Positions 1-11,083 of a stretch of DNA of 64,000 nucleotides are shown one piece after another. The position numbers and the translations under genes were made by a program. Position 1 is the stretch's first letter; each line of letters starts with the position of its first letter. The notes under the pieces are model-generated. The model was not told the origin of the DNA, did not search any database, and saw nothing but the letters and a program-made list of their open reading frames with translations. The DNA is from Dentipellis sp. KUC8613. Lineage: Eukaryota > Basidiomycota > Agaricomycetes > Russulales > Hericiaceae. Location of the stretch: assembly GCA_002286715.1 (NCBI GenBank), contig NSJX01000006.1, positions 1 through 64,000 on the forward strand. Reading direction: 5' to 3'.

Positions 1-373
1 AAGCGACGAGAGGGGATATTACGTTTGATTGACGGTGCGCGTGCGCTCCGCAATCTCCAGTAATGTTCTGAATGTGTAAAAAAGTGTAAGGGGCGCGGGG
101 GGTCTCTTGAAGCACACCGTGCACTACACAAGACTCAGTTATATTACTGAAGCGTGCGGTATGCGAGGTGTACAAAGTTAGAGATGCGCGCCCTAGTGGG
201 CGCGCGTACAATATATAGGTGGCTGGCTCCGGTATTAAACCGGAGCCCGAAACAAGCAAGACGCGTCGTACGAATAGGGAAGGTGCTTATATAATATGGA
301 GGCGTTACAGGGAGCTCATACCAAGGAATCTAAGCCCCAATATGGAGTCATTAAAGACACGGACATCCTCATC
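1..373. other. Intergenic, no gene seen
   Basis: No frame here resembles a known protein, and no splice-consistent exon was found. The stretch leads into the first tRNA-Val gene. Its one visible structure is a pair of perfect hairpins at 186-247, listed separately. Confidence 0.6.
186..247. repeat. Two adjacent perfect inverted repeats
   Basis: The first hairpin has 8-base arms GCGCGCCC and GGGCGCGC around the loop TAGT (186-205). The second has 9-base arms GGCTCCGGT and ACCGGAGCC around an ATTAA loop (225-247). Both stems are perfect and GC-rich, and they lie 130-190 bp upstream of a tRNA gene. They could be a structured RNA, a transcription stop or chance; the sequence alone does not decide. 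Confidence 0.55.
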
Positions 374-447
374 GGTTCGATGGCGTAGTTGGTTATCGCA
401 TCTGTCTAACACACAGAAGGTCCCCGGTTCGAGCCCGGGTCGAATCA
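374..447 (+). tRNA. tRNA-Val (anticodon AAC), copy 1
   Basis: A complete cloverleaf can be folded. Acceptor arms GGTTCGA and TCGAATC pair with one G-U, the anticodon arm is TCTGT/ACAGA around the loop CTAACAC (anticodon AAC), and the T arm is CCCGG/CCGGG around TTCGAGC. The discriminator base is A and there is no intron. A run of eight T follows about 25 bases downstream and could end Pol III transcription. It lies 221 bp past the COG6 stop codon and is transcribed towards COG6. Confidence 0.97.
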
Positions 448-668
448 TAGGTCTAGTTCCGTACTGTCCTTTTTTTTGCACAACCAGACCGACTATACCA
501 ACGCGTACGTCTTTTGACCTTAGAAGCAGCTTTGACTCCACGCAAGGAGATCCTCCCAAATCACACAGGATATCCTTTACAGTGTACGGTCAAAAAAATC
601 ATCGTTTTTCTCCATAAATACACGCACAACACCCGTCCTTGGGAAGCATCAATTCTATCCGCCGCCAT

Positions 669-3384
669 CTACGCCACCTCCCCCGCATCCTCGCCCTCGA
701 CCCCCAGAATCTGCTCCAACACGCCCACGCGCCCAAACGGCCGCTCGCCGCCAAGCAGCGTCCCGGGCGCCTCGTACCGATTCTCCGGCCGGCGCACCTC
801 CTCGCACACCCGCGCGTACGCCTTCGCAAGCCGCCGCAGCGCGGCGCGATGTATGCGCGCGTTGAGCGCCGCGTGCTGCAGAAGCGCGAGGCGCGGCGCG
901 TGCACGACCTCCAGGCCGGAGAGCCAGGTCGCGAAGTGTGCGAGAGCGGCTGTGAGGGCGGATGGTTGAGTGGCTGGGAGGTGCGAGAGGATGTCCTGTG
1001 TGGGTCGGTGTGAGCTAGGCAGATGGAGCGGAGAGGTAAAGCTTACGCTTGGCTGGCGATTTTCGCAGGCTTGGACAACGTCGTAGAGTGCGGTGTCATG
1101 GAGGATGGTCTGATACTGCAATTCGCGACCCCATTTAGCGGAGGATGAGTAAGATGGGAAGAGCGAGGACGTACATGCTCCTCCGTAAGGTCTCGCACCC
1201 GCTCTTCGACAAGCTTACCGAGTTCCTCTTGCTTTTCCTTCGTAAATTCATACGGTTCCAACACACCCTTAGAGATACACATCCGAGTCAGCACTTCTGC
1301 TTCCCGCCGACGACTCGTTTGACGCGGTTGAGCACTCACCACCAGATACGTGAGACAGTTCAGCACGAACACGCCCCTATCCCAGCCTGCACGCCTGCCC
1401 TTCTCCTCGGACGCCGCGATACACATCTCCACGGCGGGGTCGACCATCGTGTCAAGGATCCGACGGACCTGCGCTGCGTCTGCGGCGGCATCGACGGTTT
1501 CGTCGTTCGTGGGCTCAGAGGTCGCGTGGAGGGCGAGAATGTCGCGGAGAGTTTGAGCGTGGTCGAGAAGCGGGGTGGGAGGGGTGAGGGACGCATCGGA
1601 GGGATCCTGCGAGGACGTCAACATAGGTCGGAAAAGTCGATGAGGGTTATGCTTACGAGTGTGGTGCGTATAAGGGCCCGGCCCTGCGCTTCGATGGCGT
1701 CGAAAAACACTTTATACGACACGTCCGTGATCCTGGTTTGGAAATGTCAATAACTTTCGAGTCAAAAGGCTCGCCAAGGCACGTACTCCTTGAGCGTCGT
1801 AGAGAGCAACGCCTGCTCCCCAATCGTTCGGCCCATCGTCACCGCATAGAACTGCAAAAGATTCGCAACCTTATACGCCGTCCCACTCCGCTCCTGCGCG
1901 CGGACCGTCTGCAGCACGCGTCCCCTCAGCGGCGCGCAGACGCCCGCCAGCGCGCCGTCCATGAGCGCCGCCATCCAACCCTCTTCATCGCCTTTGGCCT
2001 GCTGCCGCACAGCGCCGACCATGCGCTTAGGACGCTGCACTGCGAAAAGCGCCTCGAGGAACTCGCGCTCGGCGGCGACGGCTTGGTGGATCCAGGCGAG
2101 CATGTCGCCGACGTAGCGGAGCGCGTCGTGTGCGTGCAGCTCGATGGGCCGCGGGTGGCCGCGGGTGAGGGCGTTCTGGAAGGCGGAGACGAGGGCGGAT
2201 TGCCGCGTCTGGGATAGTGTCGAGAGCGCTTCGCTATGTGCACAAGGAAGGGGGATTAGTTGAAGGTCGGCGAAGGGGATGAAAAAAACGGACCTGAGGA
2301 GTTCGGGGCGCTGACGCAGACGCCGAATGGCCTCCGTGAGCGTGTTGCTCACGTCGAGTTGGGCGTCGCGGCCCATTTGACGGAACTCGAAGGTGGAGTA
2401 GCGGAAGAGCTTGTCGTAGCCCTTTTCGAGGTGTCCAGACGTAGAGGCCATAATGTCCAGCCTGGGCGATAGCTTCAGTGACCAAAGAGCAGAAACATTT
2501 GCAGTAACGTACCCAGCCTGAGAGGGTTTTTCTTCCCCGGCCATCAAGACGCGACAGTCCTCGCGGATGCGTTGTGTTTTGTCCATCGCGGCGAAGAAGC
2601 GCGAACCGACAGGCACTTCGCCTGACGTCAATGCTTCGATTTCGTTCTCGTCGAGCGTAAACCGCTCCAGGAACAGGTTTACGATGGACTGTTTCCTGTT
2701 AATGTCTTGCCTGATATCGGAAGTTGAGCACTCCGTCTACTTCGCAGCGCGCGATACCCCTACCTCTGTTCACGCAAGCTCCCTGCGCGGTCCAAAAGGG
2801 ACCGACACGCATCGTTTGTAGACTGCAACTGTGTCTCAGCCTCGTCGCATCGAAGGCGCATCGCGGTTATATGCTCCTGCAGCGCATCTAGTTTCTGAAC
2901 GCGTCACAAGCATCAGCACACCACTGGGTCCGCATACAGCCAAGGACGGAGAAACACACACTCGGTCCACCTCCCCAAATGCATTCAAGAACTTCTGGCT
3001 TCCTTCCGCGAGCTTAGTTTCGATGTCTCGGCGCAGATGCTTGCGTGCACGAGCAGCAGTCTCTCCAGGCGGCGGGCCTTTCAAGAAGCTCGGTATACTG
3101 TGCTCAGCGTCGTGTTCGTTGGCGCGATCGCCGTCAAGCAGCGTTTCGAAGTCGTCTTCCGCGTCTCGGGCCCGGTGAACCTCCTTCCCCTTCACAGATG
3201 GTGGTGGTGCGACCGCGTAGAGCTCCGAGAGGGTGGTAAGTGCATCCTTGGTCGCGTCGTCGTCGAACGCGGCGCCCAGGACTTTGTACAGGCGAACAGT
3301 GACCGGATTTCGCGCGAGAGGGGTTGGAGTACCCGCATTTGTTCTTGAGATGGGGGTATACGGTCTGGAGGGGGAGGTAGCCAT
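669..3384 (-). CDS. COG6: Conserved oligomeric Golgi complex subunit 6
   Basis: COG6 belongs to lobe B of the COG tether, which captures intra-Golgi retrograde vesicles at the Golgi membrane. The N-terminal exon holds the family segment NPVTVRLYKVLGAAFDD, followed by an arginine-rich coiled-coil block (AARARKHLRRDIETKLAEGS). Splicing out the intron after FGEVDR gives KLDALQEHI and then CDEAETQLQ. Later exons carry RPIELHAHDALRYVGDMLAW and, after another splice, LKE joined to ITDVSYKVFFDAIEAQGRAL, all typical of COG6. At least six short GT-AG introns are visible, and no frame break is needed to read the whole family pattern. The start is the ATG at 3384 (MATSPSRPY). The gene is bracketed by two tRNA-Val genes, the upstream one only 105 bp away and divergent. 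Confidence 0.93.
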
Positions 3385-3489
3385 GGTTCTCGGTCAGTGA
3401 CGTTCTGCAAGTAACTCTGCGTGGCTGAGTCCAGCAGTTTCGACATCATTCAATCTACATATAGCACATAAAATTAGAGGCGTCTATAA

Positions 3490-3563
3490 GGTTCGATGGC
3501 GTAGTTGGTTATCGCATCTGTCTAACACACAGAAGGTCCCCGGTTCGAGCCCGGGTCGAATCA
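3490..3563 (+). tRNA. tRNA-Val (anticodon AAC), copy 2
   Basis: Identical over all 74 bases to copy 1. It is head-to-head with COG6, 105 bp from its start codon, so the two share a very short promoter region. A run of five T about 14 bases past its end is a likely Pol III stop. Confidence 0.97.
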
Positions 3564-3783
3564 TGGATTATAACAGTCAGATTTTTGCTTCCGATGCTAT
3601 TCCTCCCTTATCCACCCCAAAGAACGTTATAATTAGGCTGCCGACCATGTGGTCTGCAACCCCTGCAGACTTTTTTCACTTGATTTTGATCGTAATCTAA
3701 TCTAATCTAGTGACTCCCACCCAAATGATCGAAGGCGACGCCCGACGCGCTAGACTCTTCCGCGCTTGACCGTAACGTTCACC

Positions 3784-4574
3784 ATGCACGCCGCCCGCGT
3801 CCTCCCCAAGACCCGCCTATCAAACCGCCTCCTTGCACGCCGCACATATGCAACTGAACTTCCACGGCCACCGCCGTCTACGTTACCCCCACCGGTGACC
3901 TTTTCTTCGCCATCCAGACCGCGCGAATACTATGCCCGCCCACAGGAGCGCGACCTGCCCCCTTACGCGGTAATAACCACGAATCGCGCTGCTTTCAATC
4001 TGCTCACGCTGATTCTGTAGCGCACATGGCCTCTGGTTGCCGTACTTGGCACGGCTGGCGTGGCAGTATGGGCTACGTTCTTTATGTACGCGACGAACCA
4101 GGAGCGTCTGTCAAGCTCGGTGACGCGCCATGTCCTCACAACTATCCGCGAGAGCGACGCGGTCCGTGACGTGCTTGGAGATGCTGTGCGTTTTGAGCCT
4201 GCTTGGTATCTCAACGGCGACCCGTGGGTGTCCGGTTCGGTGTGTTTGTGTTTCTCTGAAGTCGGAATGAGCACTGAAGAGACTGCAGGTGAACATGCTT
4301 CAGGGCCATGTCGATATCAGCTTCCGGGTCAAGGGTCACAAGCGTTAGTCCTCCTCCTCTACCGCACCTCCAGCTAGCACACTGAATGATTACGCAGAGG
4401 GGGGCACCCTCTACTTCACAAGCCTACGAAAAGCGAAGGGCGAGCCCTTCACGATATGTACGTCACTCTCCTTTTAGCTCATCACGCTTACTTTCTCATA
4501 TGTCCGGTCTAGTACGCTTCAAGATCATAGCAGACGACGGCACAGTCGTGCAGGTCCCTCTAGCGACGCTCTAA
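3784..4574 (+). CDS. COA1: Cytochrome c oxidase assembly protein Coa1
   Basis: Coa1 is a mitochondrial inner-membrane factor that acts with Mss51 and Shy1 during Cox1 maturation. The N terminus (MHAARVLPKTRLSNRLLARR) is basic and lacks acids, as expected for a mitochondrial presequence. After a short intron at about 3976-4020 comes a membrane segment (WPLVAVLGTAGVAVWATFFM). The family core follows: VLGDAVRFEPAWYLNGDPWV, then across introns MLQGHVDISFRVKGHK, GGTLYFTSLRKAKGEPFTI and LRFKIIADDGTVVQ. Five exons can be joined in frame. The first in-frame ATG at 3784 is taken as the start; an upstream TTG is not. The gene is tail-to-tail with the GMC oxidoreductase gene, 243 bp between stop codons. 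Confidence 0.88.
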
Positions 4575-4817
4575 CCAACTAACAGCAGTATCGTACAATG
4601 CCTTAGACTCCGCGACGGACAGCCTGCTCGTGCGCAAAAATAATCTTACATACTCCACACCTATAGTCTACATTTCGGACACTACGCTGAACATCTGAAG
4701 ACTTCGCTGGACACCTCTCACACTTACTTCGGTTTGATGAATTGCGAACCCTCCGACCGACGCGATCTCGTTGAGGAATTTGCTTCGATATTATGCCCAC
4801 GCAATTTCGCGACGCGT

Positions 4818-7628
4818 TCACGGACCAGGTTCTGGCTTCTGTGCCTCTTTGATGAGGTCTGCGGCCTGTATCGTCATATCGCCGATTAGCATTTGAAGTA
4901 AGGTAAAGCTATGGTACCACATACCTTCTCTGCGATCGCGTAGACCGTCGCTTGCGAATGACACGACAGTTGCTGCGAAAATGTCAACTACTGTTCACAA
5001 CCCCAATAAACCTCAACTTACGAATGGCAGCACCGACGCATCCACCTTTATCATTCGCACCAGTCCTAGTCAGCGAACACACCTCATAAACACATCACAC
5101 GAAAACAAGCACTCACCACTCTCACATTCCTCGTCCCATACACCCTCAACTGCGGGTCCACAACGCCCCCATCCTCCCTCGGCATCATGCCCGCCGTCCC
5201 GACCGGATGAAACACCGGTAGCACGCCCCCGCGACAATACTCCTCCTCCCAGCCCTCGGCCTCTTCCAGCTTTGGCTCCGGCGCGACGCGCTTCACGACG
5301 CGCGCGGCGAGCGGCTCCTCGCGGAGCATGCGCAGCACGAACTGCAGCCCGCGCGTGAGCAGCACGGCGTCGAGCCGCCGCGCGAGGTACGCGGGGTCGA
5401 GCGCGGGCTGCGCGAGCGGCGAGGGCGACACGAGGTGCGCGCGCCCGCGCGAGAGCGGGTGCAGGAGCGCCGCGGAGAGCCCGTAGTGCCGCTCGCCAGG
5501 GGTCGCGAAGCCGAAGGAGTGTGGCACTTCGAGCAGTCTGTGCGTTGGGGGTGGGTGAGTGGTGTGTTTTGTGCAAAATGAGGCTAGCGAGGGGCTAGGA
5601 CGAGGACGTACTCGAGCTGGGCGATGTTGGGATCGTCGAACCATTGCTGGAGGAGCTCGACCTGCTTCTGCACGCCTGGCCACTGCGCCGCCTGTTGTTT
5701 AATTATCGGGTCGTTCAGCAGCTCCTCCTTCATGCGCGCGATCTCTTCGGGCGAGACAAAGGCGCGCAGCGGCAGGTAAGCGAAGGACGTCTGCGAGGAG
5801 GTGTAGAAGCCTTTCTTCTCTTTGCTGCAGTGGATGAGACTGTTAGTAAAAGGTGGTCATGTTGAGGTGGTAAGAGACATACTAGAGCTCTGTGTGTTGG
5901 CGGTGGAACTCGGGTCGCCCGAGGAGGTTACCGACGAATGTGGGCTCTGCGACTTCGAAGAGCGTGATGACCGCCGCGTGGTCCTGGTATCCATATTTAT
6001 TCGTAGCTCAAGTGCAACGCACGATGGGCGGACATACCTCTGTAAGTGGGTCAGAAGTTGCGACTAGGAGTGGGGGAAGATGACTTACGGAGGTTCTCGC
6101 CGACTGGAAGGTCTACTCGACACTCGATGCCATGCTGCGCTAGGACGTCTTTCACTCCGATACCTGCGACCAGGAATTATGGAATCAGACTTCAGTGAAT
6201 ATCAGGCAAGACTTACCCGACAACTCAAGGATCTGCGGAGACTTGAGCGCGCCAGCAGCGAGAATAACCTCCTTAGAGGCCTTAGCAGTGAATGTCTTTC
6301 CATCGTGGATGAACTCCAGCCCCGTCGCCTGGAGCTCGTCATTACTTCCTTCCGCAGTGGGCGCGAAGACGATCTGTCCCGCTACGGAGTGGGTGACGAC
6401 GAGCAAGTTCGGGCGGTTCGCGTTGGGTTCGTAATACGCCTGCATTCCAACGTGTTCAACATCGCGTCTATGGATAATGGGTACATGTGGGACCTACCGA
6501 GGTAGCATAGCTCCTCACGGCATTCTTCGGATCCACGCACGAAGTTGCAAGCGTGCTTCCTACGTTATTGCCCCCATTCTTTGGGCCGAATCCGATTAGC
6601 GCCATATCGGCATACCACACTCAGACCCAAAGGACACTCACCGGGTCAGGATTATGAGGCACTCCCAGCCGTTTCAACGTCTCCTCGAACAGCCCGTGCA
6701 TCTCGCCCACGAATGGCGGGTACGAGTGCTGCAGCGGGCCGTCGGTGCCGTGGTTCGCGGGGTCGTAGGCGATGTCGAATTTCGCTGCGAGGTCGGGGGC
6801 CATGGGCGTGAACGTCTCGGACTGCCGGCATGTCAGTCGTGCAAGCATAGTAGGGATGGGGAATCAAGAGGACCTTCTTGAGGTACTTGAGGAACTCGGA
6901 CCAGTTCCAGCCTGGGTTGCCGAGTTTCTCGATCGCTGGGCGGTGTTTATTGGCAACCTGGAGGGATGAGCTTGAAGGCAAGACTCACCATCGTATTCTG
7001 CCTTCGGAGCTCTTCGAACCCAGTTCAGACAGGACTCTGAGAGTCAGAGTCATCATGCGTACCTCCCCATGACCAAAATATTCGTCTACTGTACGTTAGC
7101 CAGCCAGACCCCATGGAATGGTTGTCAACACTTACTGCCGAGCTTCCACCCAAGACTTTTCCTCTGCACACATTCCCTGTATTTAAATCACGGCACTCTT
7201 CTGTATAAAGTCTTACTCACCTTGGCTGCGGCACCGAGCGCCCCTTCGCCCCCTCCTGCGGCGTCGTCGAGTAATTCCAGTCCAACTCTTCATGCACCAT
7301 CAAGCTCCCCGCTCTGCCTGCCGCCAGAGCCACGTTCAACACTTCGCCAGAGATAATTCCGCCTCATGAGACTGCACGCACCAGGAATGTTGATCTCTGG
7401 CATGTCATGGACGTACTTGCCCGCCTCGATGACGCCGACAACCACATTCGGGTCCTCCGACAACCTGCATCGAGCATGTCAACCCTGTAGCTCAACACCA
7501 TGGTCATTCAGGAAGCAGAAGAGGGGCAGGACGCACCGAGCCGCGACGACCAGCCCCGCAATCCCCCCGCCCGCAACGACATAGTCAAACGCGCGCCCCG
7601 CAAAGTCCTCCGCAGACACAATCGGCAT
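4818..7628 (-). CDS. GMC (glucose-methanol-choline) flavoprotein oxidoreductase
   Basis: GMC enzymes oxidise alcohols, including aryl alcohols and sugars, with FAD and release hydrogen peroxide; in mushrooms many support wood decay. The start at 7628 gives MPIVSAEDFAGRAFDYVVAG and the dinucleotide-binding motif GGGIAG, then LSEDPNVVVGVIEAG. Downstream are the GGSS signature, KLGNPGWNWSEFLKYLKK, SETFTPMAPDLAAKFD and VILAAGALKSPQILELSG. The C terminus has the catalytic pair: His in FHPVGTAGMMP and His in SQLSCHSQATVYAIAEKAADL-type context (here QLSCHSQATVYAIAEK). It is split by about ten introns. No secretion signal is evident, so an intracellular or peroxisome-linked alcohol oxidase is possible. 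The substrate cannot be read from sequence. Confidence 0.88.
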
Positions 7629-8675
7629 GATGTCCCTGACCCAATTCCCAGCTGCAGTTCAGATTCGCTCGCGTTCTGTCTTCCAAGAATACCCCACACA
7701 ATCAGTCTTTCAACCTGGCCGGGTGTTTCGCCTTGACTGATAGATATACGCCCAGATAGATAGATGGATCCCAGAACCTGAAAGCACTGGCTGACGAGTT
7801 CGAAGGCTCAGCGCTCAGGAGATAGATAGGTCGCTGGTGATAGAAGCCTGGCGGTCAGTCGGTCGTGGCAGCAGCATCATGATGCCGGCGCACCTCTTAT
7901 ACCCTCCAGAGCACGCCCAGACTGTTGGGATCGGGGGAGCAGAATCTGGGTCAGAGTCGGATTGAGAACACCGACTCTATGGGTAAGTATATAGTCAGGT
8001 TCTGAATCTGTGCGATCCATCAGATTGTCGGGACGGGGGACGGAGTTCTCAGGTGTGTGCCCCGTACGTATATGTAGCCTGAGCGTGCCTGCGGGAGATG
8101 CAGGTGATGAGTGGGACTCTCAAGCTCAGAAAATCGGGCTACTACTGGAGTCGTTGGGTTATTTTCTCTGAGTAGCTGGTGCACAGTGATTGACTGAGTG
8201 CGAGAGTCAAGGATTCCGAGTCGTGTCCACTACGCCCAGACCTCCGTGTTTACGCATGCAGCGGCAGGAGCCCTAGGCCGTGTAATCAAAGCGTGGCTCC
8301 TACAGATTCGAAAGGAAAGTGATATCATGAGAAACATTCTGGTGGGAAGGCCGTGGTTCATCGAAGAGATGCATCAGCTTCGGATGGAAGCCAGGTCTCG
8401 TCGAGTCCGGCCGCAGCGTTGTACGTGACGCGTAGTCACCTACAGTAATTTCTAGTACACCTCAGTTGATGTCGACGTCGACAATTCGAGCCACGGAGAA
8501 AGTAGGGGATATATGCCATCGCGCAGACGACGCAAAACATACATGATCGACACCACCCAAACAAACGACGGATGAAAGAACCGACAACGACGACACACAC
8601 CACCAGAGATCATTAAAGCAATCCTACTAATCGTCCGTCCTCCTCACCACCTCAAGTGACAATCATGCTCATGGC
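7629..8675. other. Intergenic, no gene seen
   Basis: This stretch separates the 5' end of the GMC gene from the 3' end of SCD6. Short frames exist on both strands (the longest is 76 codons at 8198-8428, plus) but none matches a known family or has a convincing splice partner. A few GATAGATA-type short repeats occur around 7740-7830. It presumably holds the GMC promoter. Confidence 0.6.
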
Positions 8676-10215
8676 TCACCGGCCGCTCGCCTGCGGGTTC
8701 CTCCGCCCACGGCCTCCGCCCCGCCTGCCATAGCCACCCCACCCGCCAACATACGCACCAGGGCCCATCAGCCCCACACCTCCGGGCTCGCCAAACGTCG
8801 CGACGTTCCGCTCGCGCTCCTCTTCGCGGCGGTTGCGGCCTCCGCCCCGGCCGCGCCCACGTCCGCCGCCCTGCCCCGCGGGCAGCCCCTGCGTCGACGA
8901 CGACAGCGTGTCAAAGAACGACTTCGTGGGATTATACGCGCGCTCCTCCTCTTCCTTCTTCTCCTCGCCCTCCGCCTCGGGCGTGCCCCCCTCCTCAGGC
9001 GCCACGCTCGGGCTCTTCGCCACCGCGGGGCTCTTGCTCCCGCCCGCCACCGCCGTCTTGTCGAACTTCGCGTTCGAGCTCGCAAAGTCGAAGTCCGCGG
9101 CCGGCACGCGCAGGTCGCCCGCCTTAAGGTCGCGGTGCCCGCCGCGCCGCCCGCCGCGGCCGCCGTTCTGCGCCACGCGCAAGTCGCCCAGGGCACGCTC
9201 GACGGTCTCGAGCGACGCGGCGGCAGACGTCACGGAGGCGTTGCGCCGGTCGCCGTTGACGGCGCCGTTGCTCGAGCTGGCGGCGCGGGGCTGTGGCGAC
9301 ACGCCGTCTTGCTGCTGAGCGCGGGGCACGTAGCCCTGCTGTTGCCCGACGGGCTGGGCGATCCCTGCTGGCTGTTGCTGGAAGCTCGCAGGGCCGTATT
9401 GGTTGAATTGAGGAGCGACTGGTGCGGAAGCCTGCGAGGAAAGCGTGATTAGTACGTAATTACGGTGCACGATGCAAGGAGGCGTGTAAGGTCAGAAGGA
9501 AGGCAACGGGATATCCACACGGTTTTTTGCGCTCTCGGACATGCAAGCAGAGCTTGTTCATCCGTTATTGTTTTCATCACCCTAAAGGGCATAATGGGGA
9601 TGGAGAATAGAGTACTCACTCCGAGGACGGCGGGATCGTCGTGCACGTTTCGTCGTGGTGGAGGCTCGTCAACAGCGAGGTCCTTCACTTCAGACGCACG
9701 GAAGATGATGTACTGGTACGGCTCCTGCACCGGGGGGATGAACTCCTCTGGAGGCCTGCGTGGCGAACACGAGTCAGCACGTGAAAAATCGACACGACAC
9801 GACGACGACGAAGAAAAGCTCAGAAGGAAGGCAACGGAAACATCCACACGAGGTTATGCGCTCTCGGACAGACGAGCTTTCGCTCATTTACATCCGTATT
9901 GGGTTCATCACAACAAAGGCAGGAAAGGATACGTCACGCTGAAAAATCGATACTCACCGTCGTGTTTCTGTACCCATCGAGAACACTGCATCGCAAACGC
10001 GCATCAGCACACCGTGTGGCGCACAAAAGAAGAGACAAATACCATTGGAGAGTTGGATAGTCGACGCCTGCGGGTCGATGCCCGCCAAAATGCCGCGATA
10101 CCTCACATCCGAATGTGAAATGAGAGAGATCTGTTTTCTGAACTAAACGTTGTCAACACGACGCCGACGACAGAGCAGCAGTGGCCGCTACAGACCCAAT
10201 GAAAGACATAGCCAT
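8676..10215 (-). CDS. SCD6: Scd6/LSM14 family mRNA decapping and translation repressor
   Basis: Scd6/LSM14 proteins bind mRNA, block eIF4G-dependent initiation and promote decapping in P-bodies. After a tiny first exon (MAMSFIG) the LSm domain follows: KQISLISHSDVRYRGILAG, then DPQASTIQLSN. The next exons give RRPPEEFIPPVQEPYQYIIF and RASEVKDLAVDEPP. A long Gln/Pro-rich linker leads to the FDF segment (VPAADFDFASSNAKFDKT), the FFD box (YNPTKSFFDTLSS), the TFG-type box (REEERERNVATFGEPGG) and a terminal RGG region. This domain order is diagnostic. Two nearby ATGs are possible (10215 and 10209); the first is used. A strongly pyrimidine-rich leader precedes the start. Confidence 0.93.
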
Positions 10216-10280
10216 GGTGAGAAGAGGGGAAGGGGGACAGGGGAGAGCAGGGAGAGGGAGAGGGAAGGAAAGAAAGAAAG
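10216..10280 (-). promoter_or_regulatory. Polypyrimidine leader of SCD6
   Basis: About 65 bases directly before the SCD6 start are almost pure purine on the plus strand, so almost pure C/T on the coding strand. CT-rich tracts next to the start codon are common core-promoter or 5' leader elements of well-expressed fungal genes. The role here is inferred from position and composition only. Confidence 0.6.
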
Positions 10281-10644
10281 TTGCGTTCTGGCGACGCGGG
10301 CGCTCGTGTCGGCCAGGCGCGTAGCAATCCTTTCAAGCTCCGACTCCGGCGCCTCTTTCGCGCACGCCACCGCGACTCTGACTGGCTCGCTTTCAGTACT
10401 GGTCTGTACGCTCATCATACATCCTCTAATTCCAGACAACTCGCGCTACAAATAAATACACTGCACGCTACACACTACACGGGGTATCAGAATCATACGG
10501 GTACATCTCGCGTCGCGTCGTCAAGTTGTTCGTTCGCTCGTGCGCCTCGCTCATATAGCAATGTTCGTCACTGTCTGATGTGGCGCTCAGAACGCGTGGG
10601 CGACCATCTCGACAGGTATGTACTCACCAAACAGATGTAACTCA
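10281..10644. other. SCD6 upstream region, no gene seen
   Basis: No exon could be supported. The open frames on both strands are short, have no family resemblance, and overlap each other. Confidence 0.5.
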
Positions 10645-10952
10645 TCACCGGACGATAGTTCCAGGCTTCCGCCGCCTGTAGTGGTAGGGGGGCGGGCTGA
10701 GCCCTCCCGGCACCGGACACGGCACCAGGTACGGCGAGGTGGGCGTGTCGCCGCTCTCTGTGTTCTTTTGTGTCGAGTCACTCGACGTGGAAACCTTCAT
10801 AGGCGTATTCTGCACGTCCGCTGCGTCAGTGCTCGCTCGAGAACTCGACAGGCGACCGCGCGACATACCGATGTCGTAGAGGTCTTCGAAGCGTCGGCCT
10901 TCCCCGAAGCGGAAGCGGCCTTCGCGGTGCTCTTCGTCGTCGTGTCGGTCAT
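10645..10952 (-). CDS. Possible small protein of unknown function (about 82 residues)
   Basis: The start at 10952 gives MTDTTTKSTAKAASASGKAD. One GT-AG intron of about 60 bases (GTATGT...GTGCAG) then joins in frame to NTPMKVSTSSDSTQKNTESG and a Pro/Tyr/Arg-rich end stopping at 10645. The protein is Ser/Thr/Ala/Lys-rich, with no recognised domain, signal peptide or membrane segment. In favour of a real gene are the clean splice signals and a TATA-like CCTTATAAGG 122 bp upstream. Against it are its short length and low complexity. A further downstream exon cannot be excluded, because other splice donors lie near the stop. Confidence 0.4.
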
Positions 10953-11073
10953 GTCGTCGTGCGTGCGGAGGGGGTATCAAGGTATACAAGGCACCGAACA
11001 GCCCAGGGACAGCAGAGGGGGGAGGGGGGATGAGAAGCTGTGAACTTGACGTCCCAGACGCCCACCGCGCAGG

Positions 11074-11083
11074 CCTTATAAGG
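11074..11083. promoter_or_regulatory. CArG/TATA-like palindrome CCTTATAAGG
   Basis: The ten bases fit the CC(A/T)6GG consensus bound by SRF-type MADS proteins and also hold a TATAA core. The site lies 122 bp upstream of the proposed start at 10952. Whether it works as a MADS site, a TATA box or neither is not shown by sequence. Confidence 0.4.

Noticed and set aside
219..617. Plus-strand frame across the first tRNA-Val, with similar frames at the other copies
   Set aside because: The shared peptide comes from translating the tRNA gene itself; both strands of every copy show it.
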